A stretch of DNA of 56,450 nucleotides. Origin: a bacterium (lineage in GTDB: Bacteria; Armatimonadota; Chthonomonadetes; Chthonomonadales; Chthonomonadaceae). Of the stretch, positions 16,382 to 26,800 are shown one piece after another. The stretch covers positions 1-56,450 of the forward strand of contig JAJYCW010000010.1 in assembly GCA_021777995.1 (NCBI GenBank), read 5' to 3'. Made by a program: the position numbers and the translations under genes. Each line of letters opens with the position of its first letter. Positions within the stretch are counted from its first letter, which is position 1. Under the pieces are notes generated by a model, which was not told where the DNA came from, made no database searches, and saw only the letters and a program-made list of their open reading frames with translations.

Positions 16382-17278
16382 CTAAGCTGCTACCGCATTT
16401 GCAGATCCGGTTCTGCGGTAGAAGAATGGCACCGGCATTGTAAATCCAATGTCCTGATAACCAAATATCCGTTCGGTGCCACCCACAAACAGCACTCCAG
16501 ATGGCTTTAGTGATGAAGCAAATCTTTTGTAAAGTTTGTCCTTTGCATCGTCAGTAAAGTAAATCACCACGTTTCTGCAGCAAATGAGATCGTAGCCCTC
16601 GCTGAACCGATCTGCAAGAAGGTTCTGTTGTTGGAAATTGACCCTACGGCGAATTTCCTCCTTCACCTCAAATCGCATCTCCAGATCCGCCATTCCGCCC
16701 GAGCTGGGGGTTTCGTTGAAATACCTGGCGATTTCCGCTGGTTTTATCTGCTTGATATCCACCTGAGTAAACCTTCCAGCCTTGGCACGTTCCAATATCG
16801 TTCTGTCAAGATCTGTGGCATCAATTGTATGCTTCACACCGGGTGAAAGTTTGTCCAGGATAATCGCAAGTGTGTACGGCTCCGCCCCATACGAACAGCC
16901 CGCACTCCACACCTTAAGTGGCCGTTTCCCTTTCAGCATTTCCGGTAGGATCACTTCCTCTAGCTCTCGCCACTTTTCTGGATTACGAAATAGCTCAGAG
17001 ACGTTGATAGTCATGCGATCGAGGAAAATAGCATACTCCTCAGGCTTCGCTTCCAAGCGGTCGAAATACTCCTTGAAATCTCTACAGCCTAACCTTTCGA
17101 CGAGGCCCATAAGCCGCCTGTGCATTTGTGCCTGCTTATACTGGTTCAAATCGATGCCGCTTTTTTTAAGCATGGCCTGCTTAAACCAGACATAGTCGGG
17201 CGTTTCTAGGCTACTGTCGACCGACGCTGAATTCACTGCGCCGGTATACTGGGTCTCAATTTTGCGATCACTATCCAT
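16382..17278 (-). CDS. cheR: Chemotaxis protein methyltransferase CheR
   Basis: The 298-residue protein has the all-helical CheR N-terminal domain (about 25-85) followed by the SAM-binding methyltransferase domain: NVSELFRNPEKW, the SAM loop VWSAGCSYGAEPYTLA, DATDLDRTIL, and CRNVVIYFT. CheR methylates glutamates of chemoreceptors in adaptation. The length is normal, with a polar N-terminal extension of about 25 residues and no C-terminal TPR domain. No cheB is in the window. A 136-bp gap separates it from cheY, the widest in the cluster. Confidence 0.94.
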   Translation of the reverse strand: MDSDRKIETQYTGAVNSASVDSSLETPDYVWFKQAMLKKSGIDLNQYKQAQMHRRLMGLVERLGCRDFKEYFDRLEAKPEEYAIFLDRMTINVSELFRNPEKWRELEEVILPEMLKGKRPLKVWSAGCSYGAEPYTLAIILDKLSPGVKHTIDATDLDRTILERAKAGRFTQVDIKQIKPAEIARYFNETPSSGGMADLEMRFEVKEEIRRRVNFQQQNLLADRFSEGYDLICCRNVVIYFTDDAKDKLYKRFASSLKPSGVLFVGGTERIFGYQDIGFTMPVPFFYRRTGSANAVAA

Positions 17279-17301
17279 TCATGCTGCCTCTCAACGGGTC
17301 G

Positions 17302-17853
17302 TTATGCTGCTGCAATATGTACCCCAACGGCTAGTCCGGTACTGCCTCGATCTGCGTTTGTACCACCCAGGTGTACAAGGTCGCGTTCGGTCTTACCTAA
17401 GGTACGAAGCCGTACCCGACCATCACCAAACACCGTCACCGTTCTGCCGGAGTTACCGCCGGTTTCCTGAGCCACCAGGAGTGCGTTTCGTGCCTTCAGT
17501 TGTGTAATCACTGCTTCCACATTTCGTGGTCCGATGTCTAAGCGAGCTCCGGTCGAAGCTCCTACAAAAAGTTGGGCTCCCCCAACGATTGCAAATCGTA
17601 ATGAACGTTCATTAGCGCCGGCGGCAGCCATAGCCTTCACCAGCGCTGGTATTGCTGTATCGGCATATTTACCATCCGCGCCACACTGCCCGCCACTGGC
17701 AGGTAAAACGACATGCGCTAACCCTGCAATCTTTTTTTGATAGTCATAAACGCAGACCCCCACGCAACTGCCCAGACCAAGAGCCATCAGCATCCCTCCG
17801 GCCGAGCAGGTAATTGCCATTTCGGCCATTCCTACCATCTGTGTCTGGTCCAC
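17302..17853 (-). CDS. cheD: Chemoreceptor glutamine deamidase CheD
   Basis: The 183-residue protein carries the CheD catalytic triad: Cys in GLGSCVGVCVYD, His in LAHVVLPAS, and Thr in KYADTAIPAL. CheD deamidates glutamines of chemoreceptors and is stimulated or sequestered by CheC. The start is a GTG at 17853 with AAGGA five bases before it; that site overlaps the stop of cheC, so the two genes are translationally coupled, consistent with the known CheC-CheD complex. The C-terminal 20 residues are poorly conserved. Confidence 0.93.
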   Translation of the reverse strand: MDQTQMVGMAEMAITCSAGGMLMALGLGSCVGVCVYDYQKKIAGLAHVVLPASGGQCGADGKYADTAIPALVKAMAAAGANERSLRFAIVGGAQLFVGASTGARLDIGPRNVEAVITQLKARNALLVAQETGGNSGRTVTVFGDGRVRLRTLGKTERDLVHLGGTNADRGSTGLAVGVHIAAA

Positions 17854-17855
17854 TT

Positions 17856-18491
17856 TTATCCTTCCATATTTAGGGCACGCAGCATGGTTCGCATACTACC
17901 TGCCGTAGGAATATACAGAAACATGCCTTCAATCAGGTGCTCACAGCCCTGAATCTGCGTAAGTATGGTTATCGCCTGGTCCTCATCAGCTTCGGTATAA
18001 GCAAGGTAACCAGCGAGTGAGTCCAGAATCGCGGCTGTATAGTCTATCGCCAACGCGGGAGGAGATGACAGCAAGTTTAGGCCAGTTAGTTCACAGAGTG
18101 CAACGAGGTAGGATGACGCGAGAATGTTACCAACCTCCATTAGCGCGGAGCATGCCATGTCATCGAATTCATCACATTCAGACATGTCGCGACCAAGAAG
18201 CCTGTTCGCAAGGGTGTGCGCGCCGAGTTCTGGGGTAAAAAAGGCAACATGCCCCGGTGCCTCGCCATCGACCGGCAGGTAGACGCAAACCGACACTGTT
18301 TCAGGCCCGCCCACCATGTTGGTGAATTCTGACAGCTTCATCAACCCTACAGTGGGGATAGACATTTCAATCTTGTCATTGAGCATTGTCGCCAGGGCAG
18401 TTACAGCATTACCAGCCCCGATATTACCGATCTCGCGAATGACATCACGTTGTATTGCGTTCAGATTCCCAATTGCTTCCATTGTAGCCAT
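17856..18491 (-). CDS. cheC: CheY-P phosphatase CheC
   Basis: The 211-residue protein shows the two-fold CheC pattern with two active-site helices, REIGNIGAGNA near 20-30 and LMEVGNILASS near 125-135, each with the Glu and Asn needed for CheY-P hydrolysis. It is the first gene of the che cluster on the minus strand and is divergent from the glycosyltransferase island. CheC binds CheD, whose gene follows directly. No cheA, cheW or receptor gene is visible, so the rest of the system lies elsewhere. Confidence 0.93.
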   Translation of the reverse strand: MATMEAIGNLNAIQRDVIREIGNIGAGNAVTALATMLNDKIEMSIPTVGLMKLSEFTNMVGGPETVSVCVYLPVDGEAPGHVAFFTPELGAHTLANRLLGRDMSECDEFDDMACSALMEVGNILASSYLVALCELTGLNLLSSPPALAIDYTAAILDSLAGYLAYTEADEDQAITILTQIQGCEHLIEGMFLYIPTAGSMRTMLRALNMEG

Positions 18492-18590
18492 GTATTTAAC
18501 TCCGGCAGGAATTTTCGGACACAGTAACCCTGCGGATGAGGTGTGGCGGCTACAAACCGGTATTGATGCGGGCGAAGTGGGATTTTAATC

Positions 18591-18618
18591 TGAATTTTGG
18601 CTGGTGAAAACCCGATAA
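18591..18618 (+). promoter_or_regulatory. Sigma-28-like promoter candidate for the glycosyltransferase island
   Basis: CCCGATAA (18611-18618) matches seven of eight bases of the flagellar sigma-28 -10 element GCCGATAA, and TGAATTTT (18591-18598) matches six of eight of TAAAGTTT. The spacer is 12 bases, one more than the usual 11. It points toward the gene starting at 18670 and lies between that gene and cheC. Confidence 0.35.
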
Positions 18619-18669
18619 AATTACCAGAATATTCACTTTACGTTCGCCATTCCAGGCCAGGAAACGCCC

Positions 18670-21666
18670 ATGTCTGCATATCCCGCAGCTTTGCCAGTTC
18701 AACACCTAGATTTCCGTGACAAGCCCAACATTGATAATTCTGCGGCTTTCTCAACCAACATACCCACTAACTTTAACGGGAAAAACTACTCAACTCTTGA
18801 GCCGGATCTTCTGCGAGATCAGCTTCGAATCACCCAGGGAACTCGGGTTCTGGATCTATTTAAGGGCAGCACAGCGCTTCCCTTTGCCCAACATCACCAC
18901 GAGTTCCTCTCTCCCACAGTAGTAACACCCGAGTCCGTGTTGAGTAAATATAAAAACCACGAATTTGACGTTGTGATAGTTCGTGGCGTTTTGGAATGTA
19001 CGGCACGGCCTGAGGAGCTGGTAAAGGAACTCAATCGTATTGCAAAGCGAGGCTTTCTTGAATGCGAAAGCGAGATATCGGCTCTTCTAGGAGCTTCTCC
19101 AAGTCAAGCGTGGATTGTTAAGTCCTCGTCGAGCACGTTAGAGGGCACCACTACAATCTCGTTAACCCAACGCCCATTTGTACGCGTGCCACTAAAGCAT
19201 GCGCTCATCGGCGCGTACTACAGCGATCCAGAATTTCGACGAAGGTGGGATTACGATTTTAGGAATGTTTCACGCATTCAAACAGAGTGGAGCGACTGCC
19301 TAACGGTATCCTGTACAAATAATCCAGAGGCATATAACCCAGAGTCACATGCTGAGTTCTCGGAGGCTTGCCTAGATTATGCAATTTGCGCACTGCGCAT
19401 TGGAGGAGTTCCGGGTGATGTCATTCATTTTTACAGCAAGCTCGCATTAGATGCGGCACCAGCAAGTGCAATCGCCCATAACACCCACGCCTGTGCGCTG
19501 TGGCTTATGAACCGGTTTGCCGAAGCCAGATCGCACTTTAGAAAAGCAAGCCAGCTTGAGCCGGGGAAGATCGATTTTGCCCGGAACGCGGCTCTTCCGC
19601 AACAGCACGGCGTATGGCCCTCTCTCGTTCTGCTGCCACCAAGCCCAGACGAACAGTATGATATCGCATCGAACTTCGGTGGCAAGGTGTACTACGCGTT
19701 TGTAGGCTACGATCGGCGCCTTGCGCAGGACCTGGAAATACAACTTAAGGACCGCGTAGTTGATATCGGCGGCGGACAACGTCCTCTGGAACGTGCAGAT
19801 GTAAGTGTAGACTTTGATATTCTCGAAGGCGTTCACCGCCAGGGAAACACCATCCGAAGAGATCGGCCTCTCATCTGCGCCGACGCTCAACAGCTGCCAT
19901 TTAAGCACCACGCCTTCGACGTTGCCTGTTGTAGAATGGTACTGGAACATGTAGAACATCCCGAACGGGCATGCGCAGAGCTTCAGCGCATTGCTAAAAA
20001 AGGGTTTCTTGAAACTCCCAACGTCCTTTGGGAAACCGTGTATGGTCATCCAACTCACCGGTGGCTCGTCACGTGGAACGAGGAAACGAGGGTATTGAAC
20101 TTCAAGCGCCGTACCTTTGTTGTGTCGCCATTTAGAAGTTCCATCGTCTACCTTCTGTATAGATACGAATTTATTAGGCGAGCTTTTGAGGTAACGTTTC
20201 GTAACCTAACTACGAGCCAGGTTACGTGGAGTGAGGCACTGCCGTTCACGGTTACCGTGGACGATGATCCAGACTGCGACTACGACTACCTCGCAAGTGA
20301 CCACGATGCAGTGAGGGGTGGACTGGAGTATGCCACAGACATGTTGCGGTATGGCCTGCCATCTGTTGCTGCTGCTGAGTTATTAGCGGCCGAGCGATGT
20401 GCACATACTACTGATGAAAAGTCCGAAGTACTAAACCTGAAACAGCAGATCATTGCGGCCGCTACTGCCGCAGGCATGCCAAACCCATTTCCTTCATCAG
20501 TGGTGGATCTCACCAACGACGATAAATCCGCCGGGTGTATTGCATCTGTTCCAGTAGTGTGGCAGGCACCACTTTATGATCCAAGCGGATACGCTGATGA
20601 GGCGCGAAATTTCCTATTTGCTCTGTACGATGAAGGCCACCGGCCGAATGTAAGTGAATTGCGCTGGAGTAGTGAAAGCGCAGGGCTTTCGCCTGAACAC
20701 CGAACTATTCTTCAGGAACTTCAACAGCAACCTGTTAGGCCGGGCCATATTAAGATTTCTCATATGCTCGGCAGGTTATTTCAACCAGACCCGCATGCCA
20801 AGGCTAACATTGGACGGACCATGTTTGAAACAGACCGCCTCCCAGAAGGCTGGGCCGATAAGTGCAACTTAATGGATGCGATATGGGTCCCATCCCAGTT
20901 CAATCGTGACACATTTGAGGCGGCTGGAGTGTTGCCCGATAAACTAAGAATCGTACCAGGAACAATTAATCTTCAGCAATTCACGCCACTCGGCGACAGG
21001 ATGCACATTAGTGGCGCACGGGGTTACAACTTCCTTGCAGTGTTTGACTGGAGCCTTCGAAAAGGCTGGGATATCCTCTTGCAGGCATATCTGGAGTCTT
21101 TTACGGCGAAGGATGACGTAGCGCTGATTCTTCAAGTTCATTCCTCAGCCGGTAAATCTTCCTCAGATTTATTGAGTGAGGCCGCCAATTTCATAACCCA
21201 CAAACTTCACCTCGACACCAACAGCATTGCCGACATCGTATTGCAGGATGCAAGCGTGCCTGATGCCTTTATGCCTGCACTTTATCGTTCCGCGGATTGT
21301 TACGTATTACCTACGCACGGCGAAGGTTGGGGCAGGCCGTTCTTTGAGTCGATGGCATGCGGAACACCTGTGATAGCCACAAACTGGAGCGGTATAACAG
21401 CATTTGTAAATAGCGAAAACGCCTACCCGCTCGATTATGATCTTGTGGATGTCTGCCCGGCCGCAGCACGCGAAACACCCACGTTTAGCGGGCATCGCTG
21501 GGCACAGCCTTCCTTGTCCCATCTCAAACTCCTGATGCAGCAGGCGTTTAATGACAGAGAGAATGCAAGGCTCAAAGGCTTGGCGGGCCGAGATTATATC
21601 GAACAGCACTTCAGTCCCAAAAGGGTAGCAGAGATTATTGCCTGCGAGATAGAAAGGCTGGTTTAG
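18670..21666 (+). CDS. Tandem methyltransferase-like modules fused to a GT4 glycosyltransferase
   Basis: In this 998-residue protein a methyltransferase-like module at about 40-260 is repeated at about 340-570. The second copy keeps the SAM loop (VVDIGGGQRPL near 362) and ACCRMVLEHV, while the first lacks the glycine loop and looks inactive. Each copy ends in the same pair of signatures, RIAKRGFLE and RIAKKGFLE, then FRN with a TEWSD or VTWSE element. From about 625 to the end is a GT-B, GT4-like glycosyltransferase with VPSQFNRDTF and GEGWGRPFFESMACG near 883. AGGA seven bases before the ATG supports the start. It is the first of three large same-strand glycosyltransferase genes. A combined sugar-transfer and methylation enzyme for a surface glycan or flagellin is plausible. 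Confidence 0.85.
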   Translation: MSAYPAALPVQHLDFRDKPNIDNSAAFSTNIPTNFNGKNYSTLEPDLLRDQLRITQGTRVLDLFKGSTALPFAQHHHEFLSPTVVTPESVLSKYKNHEFDVVIVRGVLECTARPEELVKELNRIAKRGFLECESEISALLGASPSQAWIVKSSSSTLEGTTTISLTQRPFVRVPLKHALIGAYYSDPEFRRRWDYDFRNVSRIQTEWSDCLTVSCTNNPEAYNPESHAEFSEACLDYAICALRIGGVPGDVIHFYSKLALDAAPASAIAHNTHACALWLMNRFAEARSHFRKASQLEPGKIDFARNAALPQQHGVWPSLVLLPPSPDEQYDIASNFGGKVYYAFVGYDRRLAQDLEIQLKDRVVDIGGGQRPLERADVSVDFDILEGVHRQGNTIRRDRPLICADAQQLPFKHHAFDVACCRMVLEHVEHPERACAELQRIAKKGFLETPNVLWETVYGHPTHRWLVTWNEETRVLNFKRRTFVVSPFRSSIVYLLYRYEFIRRAFEVTFRNLTTSQVTWSEALPFTVTVDDDPDCDYDYLASDHDAVRGGLEYATDMLRYGLPSVAAAELLAAERCAHTTDEKSEVLNLKQQIIAAATAAGMPNPFPSSVVDLTNDDKSAGCIASVPVVWQAPLYDPSGYADEARNFLFALYDEGHRPNVSELRWSSESAGLSPEHRTILQELQQQPVRPGHIKISHMLGRLFQPDPHAKANIGRTMFETDRLPEGWADKCNLMDAIWVPSQFNRDTFEAAGVLPDKLRIVPGTINLQQFTPLGDRMHISGARGYNFLAVFDWSLRKGWDILLQAYLESFTAKDDVALILQVHSSAGKSSSDLLSEAANFITHKLHLDTNSIADIVLQDASVPDAFMPALYRSADCYVLPTHGEGWGRPFFESMACGTPVIATNWSGITAFVNSENAYPLDYDLVDVCPAAARETPTFSGHRWAQPSLSHLKLLMQQAFNDRENARLKGLAGRDYIEQHFSPKRVAEIIACEIERLV

Positions 21667-21675
21667 CGGTCTAAA

Positions 21676-23856
21676 ATGCGCATATTATTGGGATTTGCTA
21701 ACCACATACCACAAATTCTGCAGCACCGTCGGCTAAGCGGCTACGACCACGACTTTTTGTTCTTCGATCACAATACCGGTCACCTAAAGTGGTCGCCAGA
21801 TATGTCGTGGAACGATATTTCGGCTGCCTGCCCCGGCGGGCCACCAGATTTATACATTCACTGGTCGGTTGAATACAACCCACTCCCATTGGGTATCGAG
21901 CATGCTGAATGCTTTACCGTGGGCGTCTTTGGAGACTGGAACCTTGGTGGGCGTGCGATCCATGCAGTAAAAGGCATGTTCGACCTCTGGATATCCGATC
22001 GGCCAGGTAGTACGATTTTAAAGAAACACGGTCTACAACCTGCTGCGACTTCGTTACTTTGGGCACAACATCCAACCACTCATCTCTTGACCAATCCGCC
22101 GAGTTCGAAAGAGCGGGACATCGACATATTGCTCATTGGTAATTTGAATCACGACGTTCAATACCGTCGTGCTCCGTTGTTGGCTCGCATCGCGCGACTC
22201 TCGTCTCAATACAAGGTCGTCATTGCAACAGGAGTATACGGTTCGGAATACACCGCACTCATGAACCGTGCGAAAATCGTGTTTAACCACAGCATTCGGG
22301 GCGAAGCTAACATGCGCGCATTTGAGGGTCCCGCCTGCGGCGCGCTTACTTTTAACGAGATTGGGAATACCGAACTTTCTACGGTGTTTGTCAACCGTAA
22401 GACCCATGTCGAATATACTGCAGACAACCTTGAACCTCTACTACACTATTATCTTGATCCTGCCAATGCACGGGAACGCGAAGAAATTGCAGAAGCTGGC
22501 CACCAGTTGGTTACTAACCACAGTTATGCAGACCATCTTCGAAGATTGTTAGACAGGATTCTACCTGAGTATTTGTCATGGCAACAGGCACCGCAAAAAT
22601 CAGGTCGGTCCCTATTAGACGAAAAAGCAGACAAAACCATCAACGTTGCCAAACAGTGGCTAACCTGTCTCACACCTGCGTCCATTCCCCTAGCGTACCA
22701 ACTGTGCGACAGGGTCAACACGGAGGAATACAGGCTGTTGAATTGTAGAGTTCTCTGTGAGTGGGCACGTTTCGCTCAATCCCCGTCTGACCAAAGCAAG
22801 CTACTCACAGAATCTCTCAACGGTGCAAGAGAACTGGCCGCAAACCATCCGTTGTCAACTGAATGTGCGCTTGTATGGGCTGCTTCTGCGCTAGCTGTTA
22901 ATAATCTGGAAGAGATCATATTGGTAGAGGATAAGCTCAGGCAAACACACAAACCACTGTTCAATGGGTGTTATCCGCCATTGATGCCGCGCACCATGGA
23001 TGAGTTCGATGTGGTTGAAGACGAAACATGGCTCGATCACGCAGACGATCCAGATTCACTCTCAAAGGCACTTACCGGGCTAATGAGGGCGCGGCTACTT
23101 GCGATTATTGCAGAAAGATTCCTCGTCGACGGCAACCTTCGCGGCGCCTTGTTTAGTGCTCGCGAAGCATCTAACCTGTTACCCCGCAGCGCAAAGTTAC
23201 ACTATCTGTGTGGTAGGTGTATGCGCGCGCTAGGACTGGCGGCGGACGGCATGGCGGCGTTCACTCGGGCATTGGAGGTCAATCCATTCAATTGGCAGTG
23301 TCGTACCGATGCGGTAATGCTTGCACTTGAGACCCAGGATACTCGGTTAGCGCGCGAGTTACTAGACGAATGGAATGCGATGATACAGGCGATACCTGTC
23401 TACCAACACACCCACAATGCACTTGAGCAATTGCAGGGCGCTCTCGCACAGGTAGAAAAGCAAGCCAACCAACAGCAAATCCCCAAACACCTCATGTTCA
23501 TTGGATTTGAAACGCCTCAACATTGGCACGACCCAATAGTGAAGTATCTGCAGGAAACCAACGGAGGCGATAACGCAATGCTGCTCCTTCGCGCAGAAGC
23601 GCGTCCCGAAATAAGTGAAAGTGCTATTCACAGCGCAATTGCAGAACTTGTAAGGTGTAATGGTGCTTCCGGCACACTGCCGCACATTCTGGTTATAACA
23701 CAGCCAATAGCACCTGCCGATCGGTGGAAGTTATTTAGCGGATGCAGCCTGGTTGTTAGAACGCCTGCACTCTCCGCGATAGACATTACGCTTGCAGAAT
23801 TCCAGAATGTACCGATTGTATCGAACACAACAGTCAACCAAACCGTGGCCGCGTAA
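21676..23856 (+). CDS. CgeB-like glycosyltransferase with TPR region
   Basis: The first 300 of 726 residues look like a GT-B enzyme of the CgeB / Glyco_trans_1_2 type: DIDILLIGNL near 140, FNHSIRGEANMRAFEGPACG near 200, and a C-terminal helix of the kind that follows EIAEAGHQ. Residues about 330-600 are helical and contain TPR-like units (ALFSAREASNLLPRSAKLHYLCG and following). The last 115 residues are an alpha/beta segment (HLMFIGFETPQHWHDP) that I cannot assign. The gene begins nine bases after the previous stop, so it is in the same operon. It acts in the cytoplasm, with donor and acceptor unknown. Confidence 0.78.
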   Translation: MRILLGFANHIPQILQHRRLSGYDHDFLFFDHNTGHLKWSPDMSWNDISAACPGGPPDLYIHWSVEYNPLPLGIEHAECFTVGVFGDWNLGGRAIHAVKGMFDLWISDRPGSTILKKHGLQPAATSLLWAQHPTTHLLTNPPSSKERDIDILLIGNLNHDVQYRRAPLLARIARLSSQYKVVIATGVYGSEYTALMNRAKIVFNHSIRGEANMRAFEGPACGALTFNEIGNTELSTVFVNRKTHVEYTADNLEPLLHYYLDPANAREREEIAEAGHQLVTNHSYADHLRRLLDRILPEYLSWQQAPQKSGRSLLDEKADKTINVAKQWLTCLTPASIPLAYQLCDRVNTEEYRLLNCRVLCEWARFAQSPSDQSKLLTESLNGARELAANHPLSTECALVWAASALAVNNLEEIILVEDKLRQTHKPLFNGCYPPLMPRTMDEFDVVEDETWLDHADDPDSLSKALTGLMRARLLAIIAERFLVDGNLRGALFSAREASNLLPRSAKLHYLCGRCMRALGLAADGMAAFTRALEVNPFNWQCRTDAVMLALETQDTRLARELLDEWNAMIQAIPVYQHTHNALEQLQGALAQVEKQANQQQIPKHLMFIGFETPQHWHDPIVKYLQETNGGDNAMLLLRAEARPEISESAIHSAIAELVRCNGASGTLPHILVITQPIAPADRWKLFSGCSLVVRTPALSAIDITLAEFQNVPIVSNTTVNQTVAA

Positions 23857-23876
23857 CGGAACAAGGAGGGTTAATT

Positions 23877-26800
23877 ATGCCGCTGCACCTTTCAACCAAA
23901 AAGAGACGGATAACATGGAGTGGTGCGTTTTGTTCGCACCACAGTCTTGCGCTTGTGAACAGAGAGTTAACTAGCGCACTGCTAGACAACGCCGGCTTTC
24001 AAGGTGAATACGACCTTCGAGTCGACCAGACAGAACCTGCCCAGTTTGGGTGGGACAATACACCAGAGGTTTCACGGCTTGCTCAATACTATTCTGCTGA
24101 TGGTGTTGCAGACATTACTGTAAGACACTTCTGGCCGCCTAACTTCCAGAAACCGTCTAGCGGCAAACTTGTCATGATTCAGCCGTGGGAGTTTGGTGAA
24201 CTTCCAAAAAGCTGGGTTGACCCCATCAGGCGAAACGTAGCAGAGATGTGGGTGCCCTCCAGGTTTGTAAAGGAAACATACCTGCGCGCAGGAATACCAG
24301 ACAACCAGGTCTTAGTAGTGCCAAACGGCATTAATCCGGACAGGTTTACGCCCGATGCTCCAGCTTTAGATATCTGCAACGACACGCGATTCGGCAGAAT
24401 AGCCGAGGACGCCACGGTGTTTCTTTTTGTTGGTGGCACAATTTCGCGAAAAGGGGCAGACGTGCTGGTCAAGGCATGGCAGCAGGCATTCCAGCCCGAA
24501 GACAACGTTGTGCTCATCGTAAAGGACTTCGGCTCGAACAGCTTCTATGCCGGACAGGGTTTAGGTGAGCAGATCAAGACACTCAGTGCGTCCGGCAGAT
24601 CTGCGCCAATAGTCTACCTCGACGCAGATCTCAGTCAGACTGAAATGATCGGTCTCTACCGAGCAAGCAGCTGCCTCGTTCATCCCTATCGAGGTGAGGG
24701 GTACGGCCTGCCCATCGCGGAAGCAATGGCTTGTGGACTTCCCACCATCATCACCGATTTTGGGGCAGCCCTAGATTTTGCAAGTGCCGAAACCTCATAC
24801 CTTATACCAGCCAATGTGGTGCGCCTGGGCCAGTCACGCATTGGCGATATCGAGACCGTAGCACCGCCTTTCTGGGCGGAACCTGACGTGGATGCGCTAA
24901 CAGATTTGTTACGCCGAGTACACACCCATCGCGATGAAGCACGGGCTAAAGGCATTGCAGCTGCTGCCGTAATGCACACCAATCACACATGGCAACACGC
25001 GGCTAATGTTGTTGTGCAACGGTTGAAGGCTCTCCGCGAGCTAGAACTAACCTCTAAGGCTAGCGTTAGCGATTTTGTACTTCCTTTTGGGCTTCAGGGG
25101 CTCACTCTAGGGGATGCGCTCTCCGAGCTTCCAGCGTTCGCGGTACGAAAACGAGAATGCATTCAGGCGGCACGTGGTACGTGTTCATCACAAGTTGTAG
25201 AACAGCTCTTTCAACTTCACGATGAAGATCCCACCGATGTAGATGTCACAAGTGCTCTCGGTGTTTCTCTCTTCAAAAGCCGTAAACCTGCAGAGGCCGA
25301 GCGAGTTCTACGGCAGGGTCTGGAGGCCGCACCCGGATCTCGAGATTTGCACCATAATCTTGGCTTCGTGCTTCTGGAAATGGGAAACACTATTGAGGCG
25401 ATAGAGCATGGCCTGGGTGCTCTGGCAGTAACACCCGGTGATAAGGAGGTACGCCGCCTCGTGGAACGTGCGATGCAGGTGATACTACAGGAATCACGTT
25501 CTATGTTGAAATCGGTTCCACACAAACGACGCGCCGCGGTACGTAACACCCCAGAGTACAACGCCCTTATGGGAGCGTATCGAAAAGCAGATCACGCCTT
25601 AAATGCCGACGCGGGCGACTCTAGAATCCGTATTTCACTTTGCATGATCGCTAAAAACGAGGAACGTTTCCTGAGGAATTGTCTAGAAAGCGTTCAGGGT
25701 GGTGTCGATGAAATTGTTGTGGTGGATACTGGTTCTACAGATGCGACGATTGAGATTGCCCGTGAGTTTGGTGCGAAGGTAGTCAATATACCGTGGAAAG
25801 ATGACTTCGCTGCAGCGAGAAATGTCTCATTGCAACATGCAACCGGAAACTGGGCTCTCTGGCTAGATGCAGACGAGGAACTCAGCCCGGGGTCCGCTGC
25901 TGAACTGCGTCGAATTGTGGAGTCGACGAAGCCAGATGTTGGTGCGTACATGGTGCGTATATGCAACTGGCTCTCGCACCCCTACCGCCATGAGGGCGGT
26001 GAACGTGCATTCCATCATGCATGCCGCCTATTCAGAAACCTCCCCGGTGTAGAGTTCAGGGGTCGAGTGCACGAGCAGAACCTGCAATCTATTCATAATA
26101 TGGGCTTCGCTTGCGTTCATGACGCGGCTTTAGAGATTGATCACTTTGGCTACGCTGGTGAAGTCATGTCGTTACGCAATAAGCATCAACGGTTTATCAG
26201 CATGCTTCATCGAGAAGTGGACGAATGCCCTGAAGAGTGGTTAAAGTCATTTCAACTCTTCAACCTGGCAAACGCCTATTTCACCGCCGGAGACATGCCG
26301 AATGCAGAGCGCTATTTCAGAGAAGCAGCCAGCGGCGTCAATCCAGACGAGGAATACACTGCGTTACTCTATGTGGAATGGGCAACCGCACTTCACCGGC
26401 TGGAACGCTCTGACGAAGGACTGTCCGTTTGCCGCGAGGCCGAGGCGCGCGGCTTGCGGCACCCGGGCCTGGGGTTCGCGGCGGGATACTGCCACCTTAA
26501 TCTAGGTGATTACGCTGCGGCGCGAGCTGCATTCGACAAAGCGTTGGTATCGGATGAGTCTTCTCGCAAGTATTCCGATATCAGTGGTGACGCCGGCCTA
26601 TCCAGCTACAAGGCGATGTTTGGTATGGCCCTTGCGCTAAAGGGGCTTGGAGAGGACGGGGCTGCGATAGATATGTGCGACAAAGCACTTGCGCTTCAAC
26701 CCCAATGGACCGAGCCGATGTACCTTGCCGCCGTCTGCCATAGCGACATGGGGAATTTGAATGAGGCCGGCGATCTTTTGAACCGCATACTGGAACTCTC

